A DNA stretch of 8,305 nt, taken from assembly GCA_002714165.1 (NCBI GenBank), contig PAWT01000021.1:50851-59155 (forward strand), read 5' to 3'. Source of the DNA: Acidobacteriota bacterium (GTDB taxonomy: Bacteria; Acidobacteriota; Vicinamibacteria; Vicinamibacterales; UBA823). Positions 1 through 6,649 of this stretch are shown piece by piece. Below the pieces are notes generated by a model that was not told where the DNA came from, made no database searches, and saw nothing but the letters and a program-made list of their open reading frames with translations. The stretch's first letter is position 1. Each line of letters opens with the position of its first letter. The position numbers and the translations under genes are program-made.

Positions 1-67
1 CGTTCGAGAGTTGCCAACATCAGAAACAAAAAAGGCAGGCCTCTGCGAGCGCCATGCGAGAGTGTAG

Positions 68-1219
68 ATGATTAGCGGACGCCCATCCGTCGAACGGCGC
101 GTTCTTTCGGCGCTTGAGGCGACTCCCGCACGCGTACCAGTCGTACTCGGACCGTGCGGCAGCGGTCGTACCAGTTTCTTGCTGCACCTCCGGCAAACGC
201 TTGGAGCAAGCCGCTGTCAGTATGTGGACGTTGAGCAAATCGCCACAACACCCGAAGGATGTCTACACGCCCTTACCCTTCATTCGCGATTCTCTTGCTC
301 GCAGCAAACAATTTCTCCTGGTAAAAATTGGTCCGCGGGAGAGGCCTTCCGGTCGACCTTGGCCTTTCTGGAGTCAGCTCGGTCCGAAAGTGGTGACCCG
401 GTAGTGTTTCTGTTGGATGAGGCACTCGAATTTAGGACTTTTGATAGCTTCCCTGGCCTTCGCTCAGTGCTCCGGGACCTAATCCAGGCCCTTCCAGGCA
501 GCAGGAACCGCTTTGTACTCAGTACGAGGTTTGTAAGTCGGGCGCATCACCTCTTACGAGATGCGTCGGCCGAATACGAGGTAATTCATATGCCGCCACT
601 ATCGGTGGCGGAAATTGCTGACAGCCTTTCAGACAAATACGCGCCCCAAGACTCACTGGACCGAGCAGAACTTGCACGATCGGTGCAGGCTCTGACGGGA
701 GGGCGACCTAGTTACGTTGAACTTCTTGATGGTGCCATGCGTGAGTTCGGGGGACGAATCGGCGACGACCCGGTTGCAGCTCTAACTAGCCAGATGCAAC
801 GAGGGGCGCAACTGTGGGAACGCTGCCACTTTTATTATGAGCTTCGCATAAACCGTGCCCGCGGCTACGGTTCTCTAAAAGCCATCCTACAGGTGCTCGC
901 ACAAGAAGAACCCCTGACGCTTACCGAGATCGCACGGCGGCTCCTTCGAACACCCGGCTCAACAAGGGATTACCTATCTTGGCTAGAAGACGTTGATCTG
1001 ATTTCGATGAGACAGAAGCGGTATGCCTTTACAGATCCCCTCCTTCGCCTGTGGGTGAGACTTCACTGTCGCATGGAACCGCCGAATAAGGAACAGTTAG
1101 GACAGGAGGTGCAGCAATTTGCCCACGCCGTAATGCCTAGTGTGGAAACATCTCAGACTGTGGTTGCCGGACACGACACCAGTCGCAATTGGGGCCTCGT
1201 CGAAACAGACGGAACATAG
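68..1219 (+). CDS. P-loop ATPase with C-terminal winged-helix domain, function unknown
   Basis: This 383-residue protein looks like the archaeal-ATPase/Cdc6-like branch of AAA+/STAND NTPases. A Walker A-like loop, GPCGSGRT, lies at residues 28-35, with arginine where lysine is usual. A Walker B strand (VVFLLDEA, 111-118, acidic pair D116-E117) and a sensor-1-like strand (RFVLSTR, 147-153) follow. A helical lid spans about 175-225. Residues about 265-332 read as a winged helix (LTLTEIARRL...), ending in the TDPLLRLWVRLH pattern typical of this family's C-terminus. The last 50 residues look disordered. There is no signal peptide or membrane segment, so it is probably cytosolic. The ATG at 68 is the first usable start, since the upstream in-frame codon is a stop (65-67); no strong ribosome site is visible. 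It converges on RNase III with a 35-base gap. The family includes regulators, toxin-system and DNA-associated ATPases, so no specific role can be assigned. Confidence 0.8.
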   Translation: MISGRPSVERRVLSALEATPARVPVVLGPCGSGRTSFLLHLRQTLGASRCQYVDVEQIATTPEGCLHALTLHSRFSCSQQTISPGKNWSAGEAFRSTLAFLESARSESGDPVVFLLDEALEFRTFDSFPGLRSVLRDLIQALPGSRNRFVLSTRFVSRAHHLLRDASAEYEVIHMPPLSVAEIADSLSDKYAPQDSLDRAELARSVQALTGGRPSYVELLDGAMREFGGRIGDDPVAALTSQMQRGAQLWERCHFYYELRINRARGYGSLKAILQVLAQEEPLTLTEIARRLLRTPGSTRDYLSWLEDVDLISMRQKRYAFTDPLLRLWVRLHCRMEPPNKEQLGQEVQQFAHAVMPSVETSQTVVAGHDTSRNWGLVETDGT

Positions 1220-1254
1220 ATAGTGCAGGGCGATCTGCCTTTGGAAAGTGAGGG

Positions 1255-2226
1255 TTAGGCACTGCCTGATTTGAGCCGTTCCAAAGCGTATGCGGCTGAG
1301 CGTTGCTCGGCTTCCTTTTTACTGCAACCCTCCCCTCGGGCAACAACCCTGTTTCCAACCTGGACAGCCACAGTAAAGACCTTGCGATGATCTGGGCCTG
1401 CCTCGGTTACCACAGTGTAGATTGGTAACGACTCACTATGGGCCTGGAGCCATTCTTGAAGCGCTGATTTGTGATCATTAGTGAGTATCACCGGCCGATC
1501 ATCTAGGCGACGTTCACTAATCATGGTTGCGAATTGACGCCCAATGAACGCACGAACCGATTCAATACCACCATCTAGAAAAATCGCAGCAATCACCGCT
1601 TCGTAAGCATTAGCGATTAGTCTTTGCTTCGTCCGACCGCCTGACTTTTCCTCGCCTTTACCGAGCAATAAGAAATCACCCAATTGCAAGGTCGTACCTA
1701 ACTTAGCAAGAGTTACAGATGACACAAGTAACGCCTTCATCTTCGACTTGTCACCCTCGTCCCGATCGGGAAACTCGCGAAAGAGTAATTCAGCAACAAC
1801 GGCGCCCAATACCGCATCGCCCAAGAACTCGAGTGACTCGTTGTCGAGTGCGCTACTGCTAGGATCGTCGTGTGCATGCGAGCGATGCGTCAATGCATTC
1901 TCAAGAAGCCCGCGATCGCTGAACTGGTAGCCGATTACCGTTTCGAGTTTCGTAAAATCCTCCACCCCAGTTCGTTCGGCACTAGTCTCAATAGATGCCT
2001 CCATGATCTTGCGAGCTTCAGTGACATCCCCAGAATTGACCCTAACGAGGGTGGTCGGCTTGTTACCACTTTTCAAACCTGCCAACGCACCGAGCTTGTC
2101 AGAAGTTATGATCGCCTGAATACCATGGCTTTCAAGCAGCGCCCGCACAATGGTCGCTTCCGCGTCTGATGACGTCGACAGCACAGAAACAAGGTCGTCG
2201 CCTGAAACCTTTGGGGTGTTTCTCAC
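1255..2226 (-). CDS. rnc: Ribonuclease III with N-terminal DUF2007 domain
   Basis: This 323-residue endoribonuclease cleaves double-stranded RNA, as in rRNA precursor processing and mRNA turnover. Residues about 10-77 form a DUF2007 (PF09413-like) domain, recognisable from DAEATIVRALLESHGI, the DKLGALAGL segment and VRVNSGDVTEARKIME. The RNase III domain occupies about 90-235 with the signature NESLEFLGDAVL (129-140). By alignment with E. coli, E130, E133 and D137 match E38, E41 and D45, and E209 matches E117; the D114 position is Asn (N206). The dsRNA-binding domain covers about 252-319 and ends in the typical KKEAEQRSAAYAL. Ordinary RNase III is about 220-250 residues, so the extra length is the DUF2007 part. 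The start is GTG at 2226 without a clear Shine-Dalgarno; no later start would keep the DUF2007 domain whole. The enzyme identity is secure. The role of DUF2007 is unknown. Confidence 0.95.
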   Translation of the reverse strand: MRNTPKVSGDDLVSVLSTSSDAEATIVRALLESHGIQAIITSDKLGALAGLKSGNKPTTLVRVNSGDVTEARKIMEASIETSAERTGVEDFTKLETVIGYQFSDRGLLENALTHRSHAHDDPSSSALDNESLEFLGDAVLGAVVAELLFREFPDRDEGDKSKMKALLVSSVTLAKLGTTLQLGDFLLLGKGEEKSGGRTKQRLIANAYEAVIAAIFLDGGIESVRAFIGRQFATMISERRLDDRPVILTNDHKSALQEWLQAHSESLPIYTVVTEAGPDHRKVFTVAVQVGNRVVARGEGCSKKEAEQRSAAYALERLKSGSA

Positions 2227-2353
2227 GGTCGTGTTAGGAAAGCGTCGTTAGAGCCCATCAGTGTCTTACATGAAAGATTTTCAAATGACACATCAAAAAC
2301 AAATGGTAAGCCACGACGATTTGAAACTGGAATATATCAGATGTATCGTAACC

Positions 2354-2389
2354 ACCACAGCAAGTGGTAGCCGTGCACCATTAACGGCT
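2354..2389. repeat. Two back-to-back inverted repeats (possible tandem hairpins)
   Basis: The first repeat is ACCAC (2354-2358) and GTGGT (2364-2368) with a 5-base loop. The second is AGCCGT (2369-2374) and ACGGCT (2384-2389) with a 9-base loop, starting on the next base. An alternative pairing of TGGT (2365-2368) with ACCA (2377-2380) would exclude both, so the element could in principle switch folds. It has no following T-run, so it is not an intrinsic terminator. The stems are short and chance occurrence is possible. Confidence 0.35.
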
Positions 2390-2461
2390 CCGACTCCATC
2401 AGAATGACCGATGAACTTATCGAGATTTCAGTATCTAACAAGGATATTAGCGCGTTCTAGG

Positions 2462-2473
2462 TCAGTCGACTGA
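2462..2473. promoter_or_regulatory. 12-bp perfect palindrome upstream of dedA-like gene (possible operator)
   Basis: TCAGTCGACTGA is a perfect 12-base palindrome ending 28 bases before the ATG of the DedA-type gene. Its position suits a dimeric repressor site or a 5' UTR element. Nothing ties it to a known regulator, and a palindrome of this size could arise by chance. Confidence 0.25.
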
Positions 2474-2501
2474 GGGCCAACTCGATAGTTAGTTAATCCA
2501 C

Positions 2502-3119
2502 ATGTTAATAATTGGCATTCTGCGGCTACCCCGTCAGTGGCTACGAGCACTTTATGACTGGACGATGAACTGGGCCGACACCCCAGTGAGTCTAATCGCC
2601 TTATTCGTCCTTGCTGTAGCCGAATCATCGATCTTCCCAATTCCGCCAGACGTTCTACTGATTGCTATCATCGCCGCAAACCCTCGGCGCTGGTTATATG
2701 CTGCGAGTCTCTGCGCCGTCGGCTCCGTGGTTGGAGCCGCGATCGGCTACGTTATTGGGTCCGCTTTCATGGCCACGGTGGGTCAGCCGATCATTAATTT
2801 CTACGATGCGCATTCACAGTGGGAACAGGTAGTGGAAATCTACAACGGGTATTGGGGGGTGTGGTTTCTGGCAGGCGCCGCTTTCACTCCAATCCCTTTC
2901 AAAGTCGCTACGATCGCAGCAGGGGCAACCCAAATGCAATTCTGGAGATTTTTGGGAGTCAGTCTCGTCGGACGATCAGCTCGATTCTTCATTGTCGCAA
3001 CGATCCTCAGGATATTCGGATCAAAAGTCCGTCACACTATCGAACGACACTTCGATCTAGCTGCGGCACTCTTTCTCATCCTGCTAATTGCCGGGTTCCT
3101 CGTGATCCGGGTTTTGTGA
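2502..3119 (+). CDS. DedA/YqaA-type (SNARE-associated/VTT domain) inner-membrane protein
   Basis: This 205-residue integral membrane protein belongs to the YqaA-like branch of the DedA superfamily. Members are implicated in membrane homeostasis and lipid-carrier or phospholipid flipping; the exact substrate of this one is unknown. Hydrophobic segments lie at about 28-58, 65-90, 118-142, 150-172 and 186-204. Family hallmarks are visible: the acidic-proline re-entrant motif ESSIFPIPPD (41-50), the second re-entrant FTPIPFK (128-134) followed by VATIAAGA, and the GRSARFF motif (157-163) with its conserved arginines. An in-frame stop (TAG, 2490-2492) lies just upstream, so ATG at 2502 is the first possible start. 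There is no good Shine-Dalgarno, and ATG at codon 22 is a less likely alternative. The length is normal for the YqaA group. Its last 36 bases overlap the cutA gene on the other strand. Confidence 0.92.
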   Translation: MLIIGILRLPRQWLRALYDWTMNWADTPVSLIALFVLAVAESSIFPIPPDVLLIAIIAANPRRWLYAASLCAVGSVVGAAIGYVIGSAFMATVGQPIINFYDAHSQWEQVVEIYNGYWGVWFLAGAAFTPIPFKVATIAAGATQMQFWRFLGVSLVGRSARFFIVATILRIFGSKVRHTIERHFDLAAALFLILLIAGFLVIRVL

Positions 3120-3443
3120 TCGGACAACAGAGGCGCTCACCCAATTCAGATACGCCTGACTTCCACCGACAATAGGAATTTCAAGTAACTCAGGAATTTC
3201 ATAAGGATGTGAGCTCTCTAGCCTGGCACGGAGGGCAGCCAATCGGCCCGTGGTCGTCTTGATAATGACTTGGTGTTCCGTTCCCTGCCTCAATTGCTCT
3301 TCCCATCGATAGAGTGACCTCATCTTGGGCAGAACATTGACACAGGCCGCAAGCTGGTCTCGAACCAGCATCTCCGCAAGCTGAACCGCCTGTTCCTCCG
3401 TCGGCATTGTTGTCAGCACAACCGCATACGCTTGCTCAGTCAC
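3084..3443 (-). CDS. cutA: CutA1 divalent-ion tolerance protein
   Basis: This small cytosolic protein of 119 residues belongs to the CutA1 family, whose members form very stable trimers with a ferredoxin-like fold related to PII proteins. It was named for copper tolerance, but its cellular role is still uncertain. The hallmark regions are present: LAACVNVLPKMRSLYRW (31-47), the EHQVIIKTT strand (56-64), and HPYEIPELLEIPIVGG (79-94), followed by YLNWV (98-102). The start is GTG at 3443, supported by a strong GGAGG ribosome site 7 bases upstream. The C-terminal tail after residue 103 (SASVVRSQNPDHEEPGN) goes beyond the usual end of the family. This tail is encoded by the 36 bases that overlap the convergent DedA-type gene plus a few more. 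Confidence 0.95.
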   Translation of the reverse strand: MTEQAYAVVLTTMPTEEQAVQLAEMLVRDQLAACVNVLPKMRSLYRWEEQLRQGTEHQVIIKTTTGRLAALRARLESSHPYEIPELLEIPIVGGSQAYLNWVSASVVRSQNPDHEEPGN

Positions 3444-3478
3444 TGTTTGCCCTCCATAAACCGTTAGGACTATTCCTC

Positions 3479-3495
3479 TCGGATCGTCTATCCGA
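3479..3495. repeat. Short inverted repeat upstream of ftsB
   Basis: TCGGAT (3479-3484) and ATCCGA (3490-3495) form a 6-base stem with a 5-base loop in the 84-base spacer between the divergent cutA and ftsB genes. It could be an operator half-site pair or a 5' UTR hairpin for either gene. No known regulator motif is recognised. Confidence 0.25.
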
Positions 3496-3527
3496 TAAAT
3501 AGCCTGTACGCTCTTTCATAACGTGCG

Positions 3528-3896
3528 ATGCCAAAAATTGAATTGCCCCTCGCGCCGCAGCAAAACGCCCGATCGAAGTCTTCGCCTCCTCGCAGTAGGC
3601 GAGCGGTACTTTTTCTACTATTGTTCCTAGCCTGCATCCTACTTGCTGACGGCCTTATCGGCGAGCGTGGATTTTTTGAGGCCAACCGTAAACGACATCG
3701 CCAAGCCACTCAGAAAGAAGAAATCATAAAACAACGTCAGGAGAACTCCAGATTGCAAAAGGAGGCAGAACGGCTCACGAACAGCGAACCACGCTCAATC
3801 GAGGCGATTGCACGTGATCAACTTGGTTTAATTCACAAAAACGAAATTCTCTTCATTATCAGAGACGCAAAACCACCGTTACAAGAACCACAGTAA
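3528..3896 (+). CDS. ftsB: FtsB/DivIC-family septum formation initiator protein
   Basis: This 122-residue single-pass division protein of the FtsB/DivIC family would act in the FtsQ-FtsB-FtsL-type complex that licenses septal peptidoglycan synthesis. It has a basic cytoplasmic N-terminus (1-25) and one transmembrane helix (about 26-44, VLFLLLFLACILLADGLI). A charged coiled coil runs through about 52-84 (KEEIIKQRQENSRLQKEAERL). The family C-terminal motif, IEAIARDQLGLIHKNEILFII (about 91-111), is clear and corresponds to the 'AR-LG-I-GE' pattern. Topology is N-in, C-out. The start is ATG at 3528 with no strong Shine-Dalgarno. The 25-residue cytosolic leader is longer than in E. coli FtsB (103 residues in total). 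The gene ends directly on a hairpin and is followed by the initiator tRNA. Family assignment is secure; FtsB rather than FtsL or DivIC naming is by convention. Confidence 0.88.
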   Translation: MPKIELPLAPQQNARSKSSPPRSRRAVLFLLLFLACILLADGLIGERGFFEANRKRHRQATQKEEIIKQRQENSRLQKEAERLTNSEPRSIEAIARDQLGLIHKNEILFIIRDAKPPLQEPQ

Positions 3897-3923
3897 GGCT
3901 TTTTACACTCTTCTCAAAAAGCC
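3897..3923 (+). terminator. Hairpin directly after ftsB stop, possible weak terminator
   Basis: GGCTTTTT (3897-3904) and AAAAAGCC (3916-3923) form a perfect 8-base stem with an 11-base loop, starting on the base after the ftsB TAA. The downstream sequence (ATTCTTTG) has only a short, broken T-run and the stem is AU-rich toward the loop. It could be a weak intrinsic terminator or a 3'-end stabilising hairpin. Confidence 0.45.
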
Positions 3924-3928
3924 ATTCT

Positions 3929-3958
3929 TTGACCCTTTGAAACAGTGCGTGTTAACAT
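3929..3958 (+). promoter_or_regulatory. Candidate sigma70-type promoter for tRNA-fMet
   Basis: TTGACC (3929-3934) matches five of six bases of the -35 consensus. TAACAT (3953-3958) matches four of six bases of the -10 consensus, with an 18-base spacer. Transcription would start near 3965, leaving a leader of about 44 bases before the tRNA 5' end. That is reasonable for a separately transcribed tRNA. It lies immediately downstream of the hairpin that ends ftsB. This is a consensus match by eye only. Confidence 0.35.
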
Positions 3959-4008
3959 TTTGTACAGAGTGCCGCGCCTAACCAACTGGCCTCTTATCTG
4001 AAACCTGT

Positions 4009-4085
<77 letters not shown>

Positions 4086-4096
4086 ACCTGTTTAGC

Positions 4097-4135
4097 GGGT
4101 TACGAAAAGCAGCCGTGGCCCCTTCTTATTTTTTT
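4097..4135 (+). terminator. Intrinsic terminator after tRNA-fMet
   Basis: GGGTTACG (4097-4104) pairs with CGTGGCCC (4114-4121) to give an 8-base-pair stem, including two G-U wobbles, with a 9-base loop. A T-rich tract follows, ending in seven Ts (4129-4135). This is the expected layout of a Rho-independent terminator 12 bases after the tRNA CCA end. A competing weaker hairpin (4085-4101) is also possible. Confidence 0.55.
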
Positions 4136-4168
4136 CAAACCGTCTCTCGACGGGTGTTTCTATAAGTG

Positions 4169-4792
4169 ATGGCTGAAGGTTGGTCCTACCTGATAACCGG
4201 TATCGTGCTCGGCTTGGCAGGCGGGTTTGCACCAGGGCCCATCACAACCCTGGTTATTGCGCAAAGCCTCAGGTACGGACTTCGGGAAGGTCTCAGAATT
4301 GCAATCGCACCGTTGCTTACTGACGCACCGATCGCTGTGGCCGCACTATTCGTCATCGGTCAGCTTGAGGATGCTGGTCCAGCGCTGGGCACCATCACAC
4401 TCATGGGCTCCGCGTTTCTCATCTACCTAGCTTATGAAAACGCCTTCGCACAACCGCCCCAAACAACCGCAGAGGTCGACCTTCCGAGATCACTGCGGAA
4501 GGGGATTGTCACAAACTTGGTCAACCCAAATCCATATCTCTTCTGGTTTACGATCGGGGCTCCAACAGTGGTTGAGGCTTACCCAAATGGAGTCTTCGTT
4601 GGCTTGTTTCTCGCAGGTCTCTACGCTGCGTTAATCGGGTCAAAAGCAACCTTTGCGGTTGTGGCAGCTAAAGGCCGATCTCTGCTAACTGGGACAGTCT
4701 ACCAATACACGCTCGTAGTATTGAGCTTGATACTCTTCGTCCTCGCCTTAAAATTCGCCCGCGATGGCCTAGGTTACCTTGGAGTTCTTTGA
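4169..4792 (+). CDS. LysE/RhtB-family amino-acid exporter
   Basis: This 207-residue inner-membrane translocator belongs to the LysE/RhtB superfamily, whose members export amino acids or related small metabolites. The substrate here cannot be read from sequence. The N-terminal family motif GGFAPGPITTLVIA (18-31) and the central KGIVTNLVNPNPYLFW (111-126) are diagnostic. About six hydrophobic helices are visible (roughly 6-31, 42-64, 70-90, 112-132, 140-165 and 176-196). I chose ATG at 4169; an adjacent GTG at 4166 would add one residue, and neither has a clear Shine-Dalgarno. It follows the tRNA terminator, so it should have its own promoter, but none is obvious in the short spacer. Its last 24 bases overlap the 3' end of the PGI gene on the other strand. 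Some relatives are annotated as threonine or homoserine exporters, which would be over-precise here. Confidence 0.88.
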   Translation: MAEGWSYLITGIVLGLAGGFAPGPITTLVIAQSLRYGLREGLRIAIAPLLTDAPIAVAALFVIGQLEDAGPALGTITLMGSAFLIYLAYENAFAQPPQTTAEVDLPRSLRKGIVTNLVNPNPYLFWFTIGAPTVVEAYPNGVFVGLFLAGLYAALIGSKATFAVVAAKGRSLLTGTVYQYTLVVLSLILFVLALKFARDGLGYLGVL

Positions 4793-6526
4793 ATCACTCG
4801 ACCCATGAGCAAGTGCCTGATGAACGATGCGCTCCAGCTTCGATAGTCCAGTCGCTACGTCGGCGCCTAAGTGAACACGTATTACACGGCGTTTTAGTTC
4901 ACTCAAAACGACGAAGTCACCTCGCGCCTGTGCCATGTTTAACGCACCGAATGAGTAAGCCAACCCAGGAATCGGTAAATCCACTGTATCGTCAGCAGTG
5001 ACCTCCAGAAACACGCCAGTGTTTGGCCCACCCTTATAAAACTGACCAGTGGAATGGAGATATTGTGGCCCAAAATTGAGGCAGGTAGCGACCTTCTGGA
5101 CCTCTCGAACGGCGTGCCGAATTCGCCTAAGCACTTCAGTGTTGATGAGATTCATATCCAGGTAGGCTAGAAGGGCGAAGTAGTCGCCCAAGCGGAGACT
5201 ATCTAAGTGAGCCTGCATCAGCCGAACCACTGAGTCTGTTTCACTCTGGAGTGCCACGAGATACTGGTCATCGGCGAACATTCGGAGTCCCTGACCCTCA
5301 GCGTATGGCCTTTCCACCGACAGAGACCCGCGAGATTCTAGCTGGTCTGTGAGTGTCTTTGTTGCGACCTTGCCCATCTCCACATCGGGCTGATTGAACG
5401 GATTGACCCCAAGCACAACACCGGCAACGGCAGTCGCGAATTCCCAGCGAAAGAACTCCTGACCCAAATCGTAGACGTCACGTAATTTGATCCGTACGAT
5501 TGGGTGTCCCGCAGACTCAAGACCGCCAAGAGGACTCACTGACCCTTGACCATTTTCCGGGTCGAGTTCTAGCGACACAAAAAGTCGGTCGTCGCCATAG
5601 TCCTCGGGCGAACCCACCGACTCCCCATCAATCAGAATGAGGCCCCGTCCGTCCTTCCCCGTCGACTCCCCAACCAATTGCTCCAGCCAGGACCCGAACG
5701 CCTTGATTCCAGAAGATGCGATGAACGTAACCTTGTCCCGTCCATCAGCGCCGGCCAGAGCGAGCGCAAGACCAAGCTGAACACCAGGATTGTTCCCAGC
5801 AGACGATGTCGGACCGCACTCTTGAACCATCTCAGCCGTCCGATTCAGTAGCCGGCTGACATCGAGCCCAAGGATTGCAGCGGGCACCAAGCCGAAATCC
5901 GATAAGGCCGAAAAACGCCCACCTATGCTCGGCAGTCCATAGATTAGCATCCGGAATCCGTGCCGTTTTGCGATTGCCTCCAATGCCGACCCAGGGTCGG
6001 TGATGGCAATGAAATGCTCACCAGCTCTTTCACCAAACTGAGCCTTCACGCGATCAAAGAAATATTGATAAAGAAGATTCGATTCGATCGTCAGCCCCGA
6101 CTTACTCGCAACAATGAAAAGCGACCGCCGAGGGTCGAGCGCCGCCTCAAACCGAGTGATTTGAGCTGGGACTGTTGAATCAAGAATGTGCAGTTTGGGC
6201 CGACCGCCTAGTCCGGTGAAACTCTCGACAAGCACCTTAGAACACAGGCTCGAGCCACCCATTCCAAGAATGACAACGTCCGTGAATTCTTTTGCTGCCA
6301 TACGAGCAAGTGCGTCAAAGTGAGCGAGGCGCTCTTGTTGCAAGGCTACAATATCCAACCAACCTAACCACTTCGTCTCATCACCGCCGGTCCACAACTT
6401 AGCGTCTTTGGCCCACATCCTTGCCACCAAAGCTTCGCCTTGCCAGCGAGCAGTCTCTTGGCACAGCGCGTCCTGAAATCTAGCGGAACCCGAAATACGC
6501 TGTCGATCGGGCTCCTGGTTACTCAT
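4769..6526 (-). CDS. pgi: Phosphoglucose isomerase of the transaldolase-PGI fusion type, PGI half only
   Basis: This 585-residue cytosolic enzyme is predicted to interconvert glucose-6-phosphate and fructose-6-phosphate. Two sugar-isomerase (SIS) lobes are visible: VVILGMGGSSL (84-94) and SKSGLTIESN (141-150) in the first, and SSGIKAFG (271-278) onward in the second. GGRFSALSDFG (202-212) and QLVGESTGK (283-291) are PGI signatures, with E287 matching the catalytic glutamate region. The segments FFRWEFATAVAG (358-369), NPFNQPDVEMGK (375-386) and HSTGQFYKGGPNTG (491-504) match the PGI half of bifunctional transaldolase/PGI proteins. So does the N-terminal stretch around ARMWAKDAKLW...LGWLD (35-58). 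The roughly 350-residue transaldolase half is absent. I prefer ATG at 6526; a TTG at 6538 would add four residues but leaves no room for a ribosome site. It lies 123 bases after glcF on the same strand, possibly co-transcribed, and converges on the exporter gene. Confidence 0.88.
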   Translation of the reverse strand: MSNQEPDRQRISGSARFQDALCQETARWQGEALVARMWAKDAKLWTGGDETKWLGWLDIVALQQERLAHFDALARMAAKEFTDVVILGMGGSSLCSKVLVESFTGLGGRPKLHILDSTVPAQITRFEAALDPRRSLFIVASKSGLTIESNLLYQYFFDRVKAQFGERAGEHFIAITDPGSALEAIAKRHGFRMLIYGLPSIGGRFSALSDFGLVPAAILGLDVSRLLNRTAEMVQECGPTSSAGNNPGVQLGLALALAGADGRDKVTFIASSGIKAFGSWLEQLVGESTGKDGRGLILIDGESVGSPEDYGDDRLFVSLELDPENGQGSVSPLGGLESAGHPIVRIKLRDVYDLGQEFFRWEFATAVAGVVLGVNPFNQPDVEMGKVATKTLTDQLESRGSLSVERPYAEGQGLRMFADDQYLVALQSETDSVVRLMQAHLDSLRLGDYFALLAYLDMNLINTEVLRRIRHAVREVQKVATCLNFGPQYLHSTGQFYKGGPNTGVFLEVTADDTVDLPIPGLAYSFGALNMAQARGDFVVLSELKRRVIRVHLGADVATGLSKLERIVHQALAHGSSDSKNSKVT

Positions 6527-6649
6527 ACGGTAGTCCAATCCCTAGCACGGACACTTCGATCACTTCGTAGCACCATTTTCCGGGTGCCCACAACGTTAGT
6601 CTCAAATAGGTTAGGGTAGAGCGGACAACAACTACCAGCCCCTTAGAAT

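Larger units (their letters stand above)
2227..2501. other. Intergenic region between divergent rnc and dedA-like genes
   Basis: This 275-base AT-richer spacer must carry the promoters of both the rnc fusion (leftward) and the DedA-type gene (rightward). I see no ORF with coding character. It contains two adjacent short inverted repeats (2354-2389) and a 12-base perfect palindrome (2462-2473), listed separately. No convincing paired -35/-10 boxes stand out for either direction. Confidence 0.6.

Noticed and set aside
1220..1254. Bidirectional terminator between the ATPase and rnc genes
   Set aside because: The only pairings seen (GCAG/CTGC, GCCT/AGGC) are four bases long with no T-run, so none is supported.
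2428..2640. Small leftward ORF of 70 codons overlapping the dedA-like start
   Set aside because: It overlaps the conserved N-terminal region of the DedA-type protein and its own translation is Ser/Arg-rich with no family resemblance or ribosome site.
6570..6587. Inverted repeat GCACC/GGTGC between glcF and pgi as a terminator
   Set aside because: The stem is only five bases with an eight-base loop and no T-run follows on either strand.
6603..6631. Possible leftward promoter for pgi (TTGTTG, 17-base spacer, TATTTG on the minus strand)
   Set aside because: Each box matches only three of six consensus bases, so the match is not better than expected by chance despite the ideal spacing.
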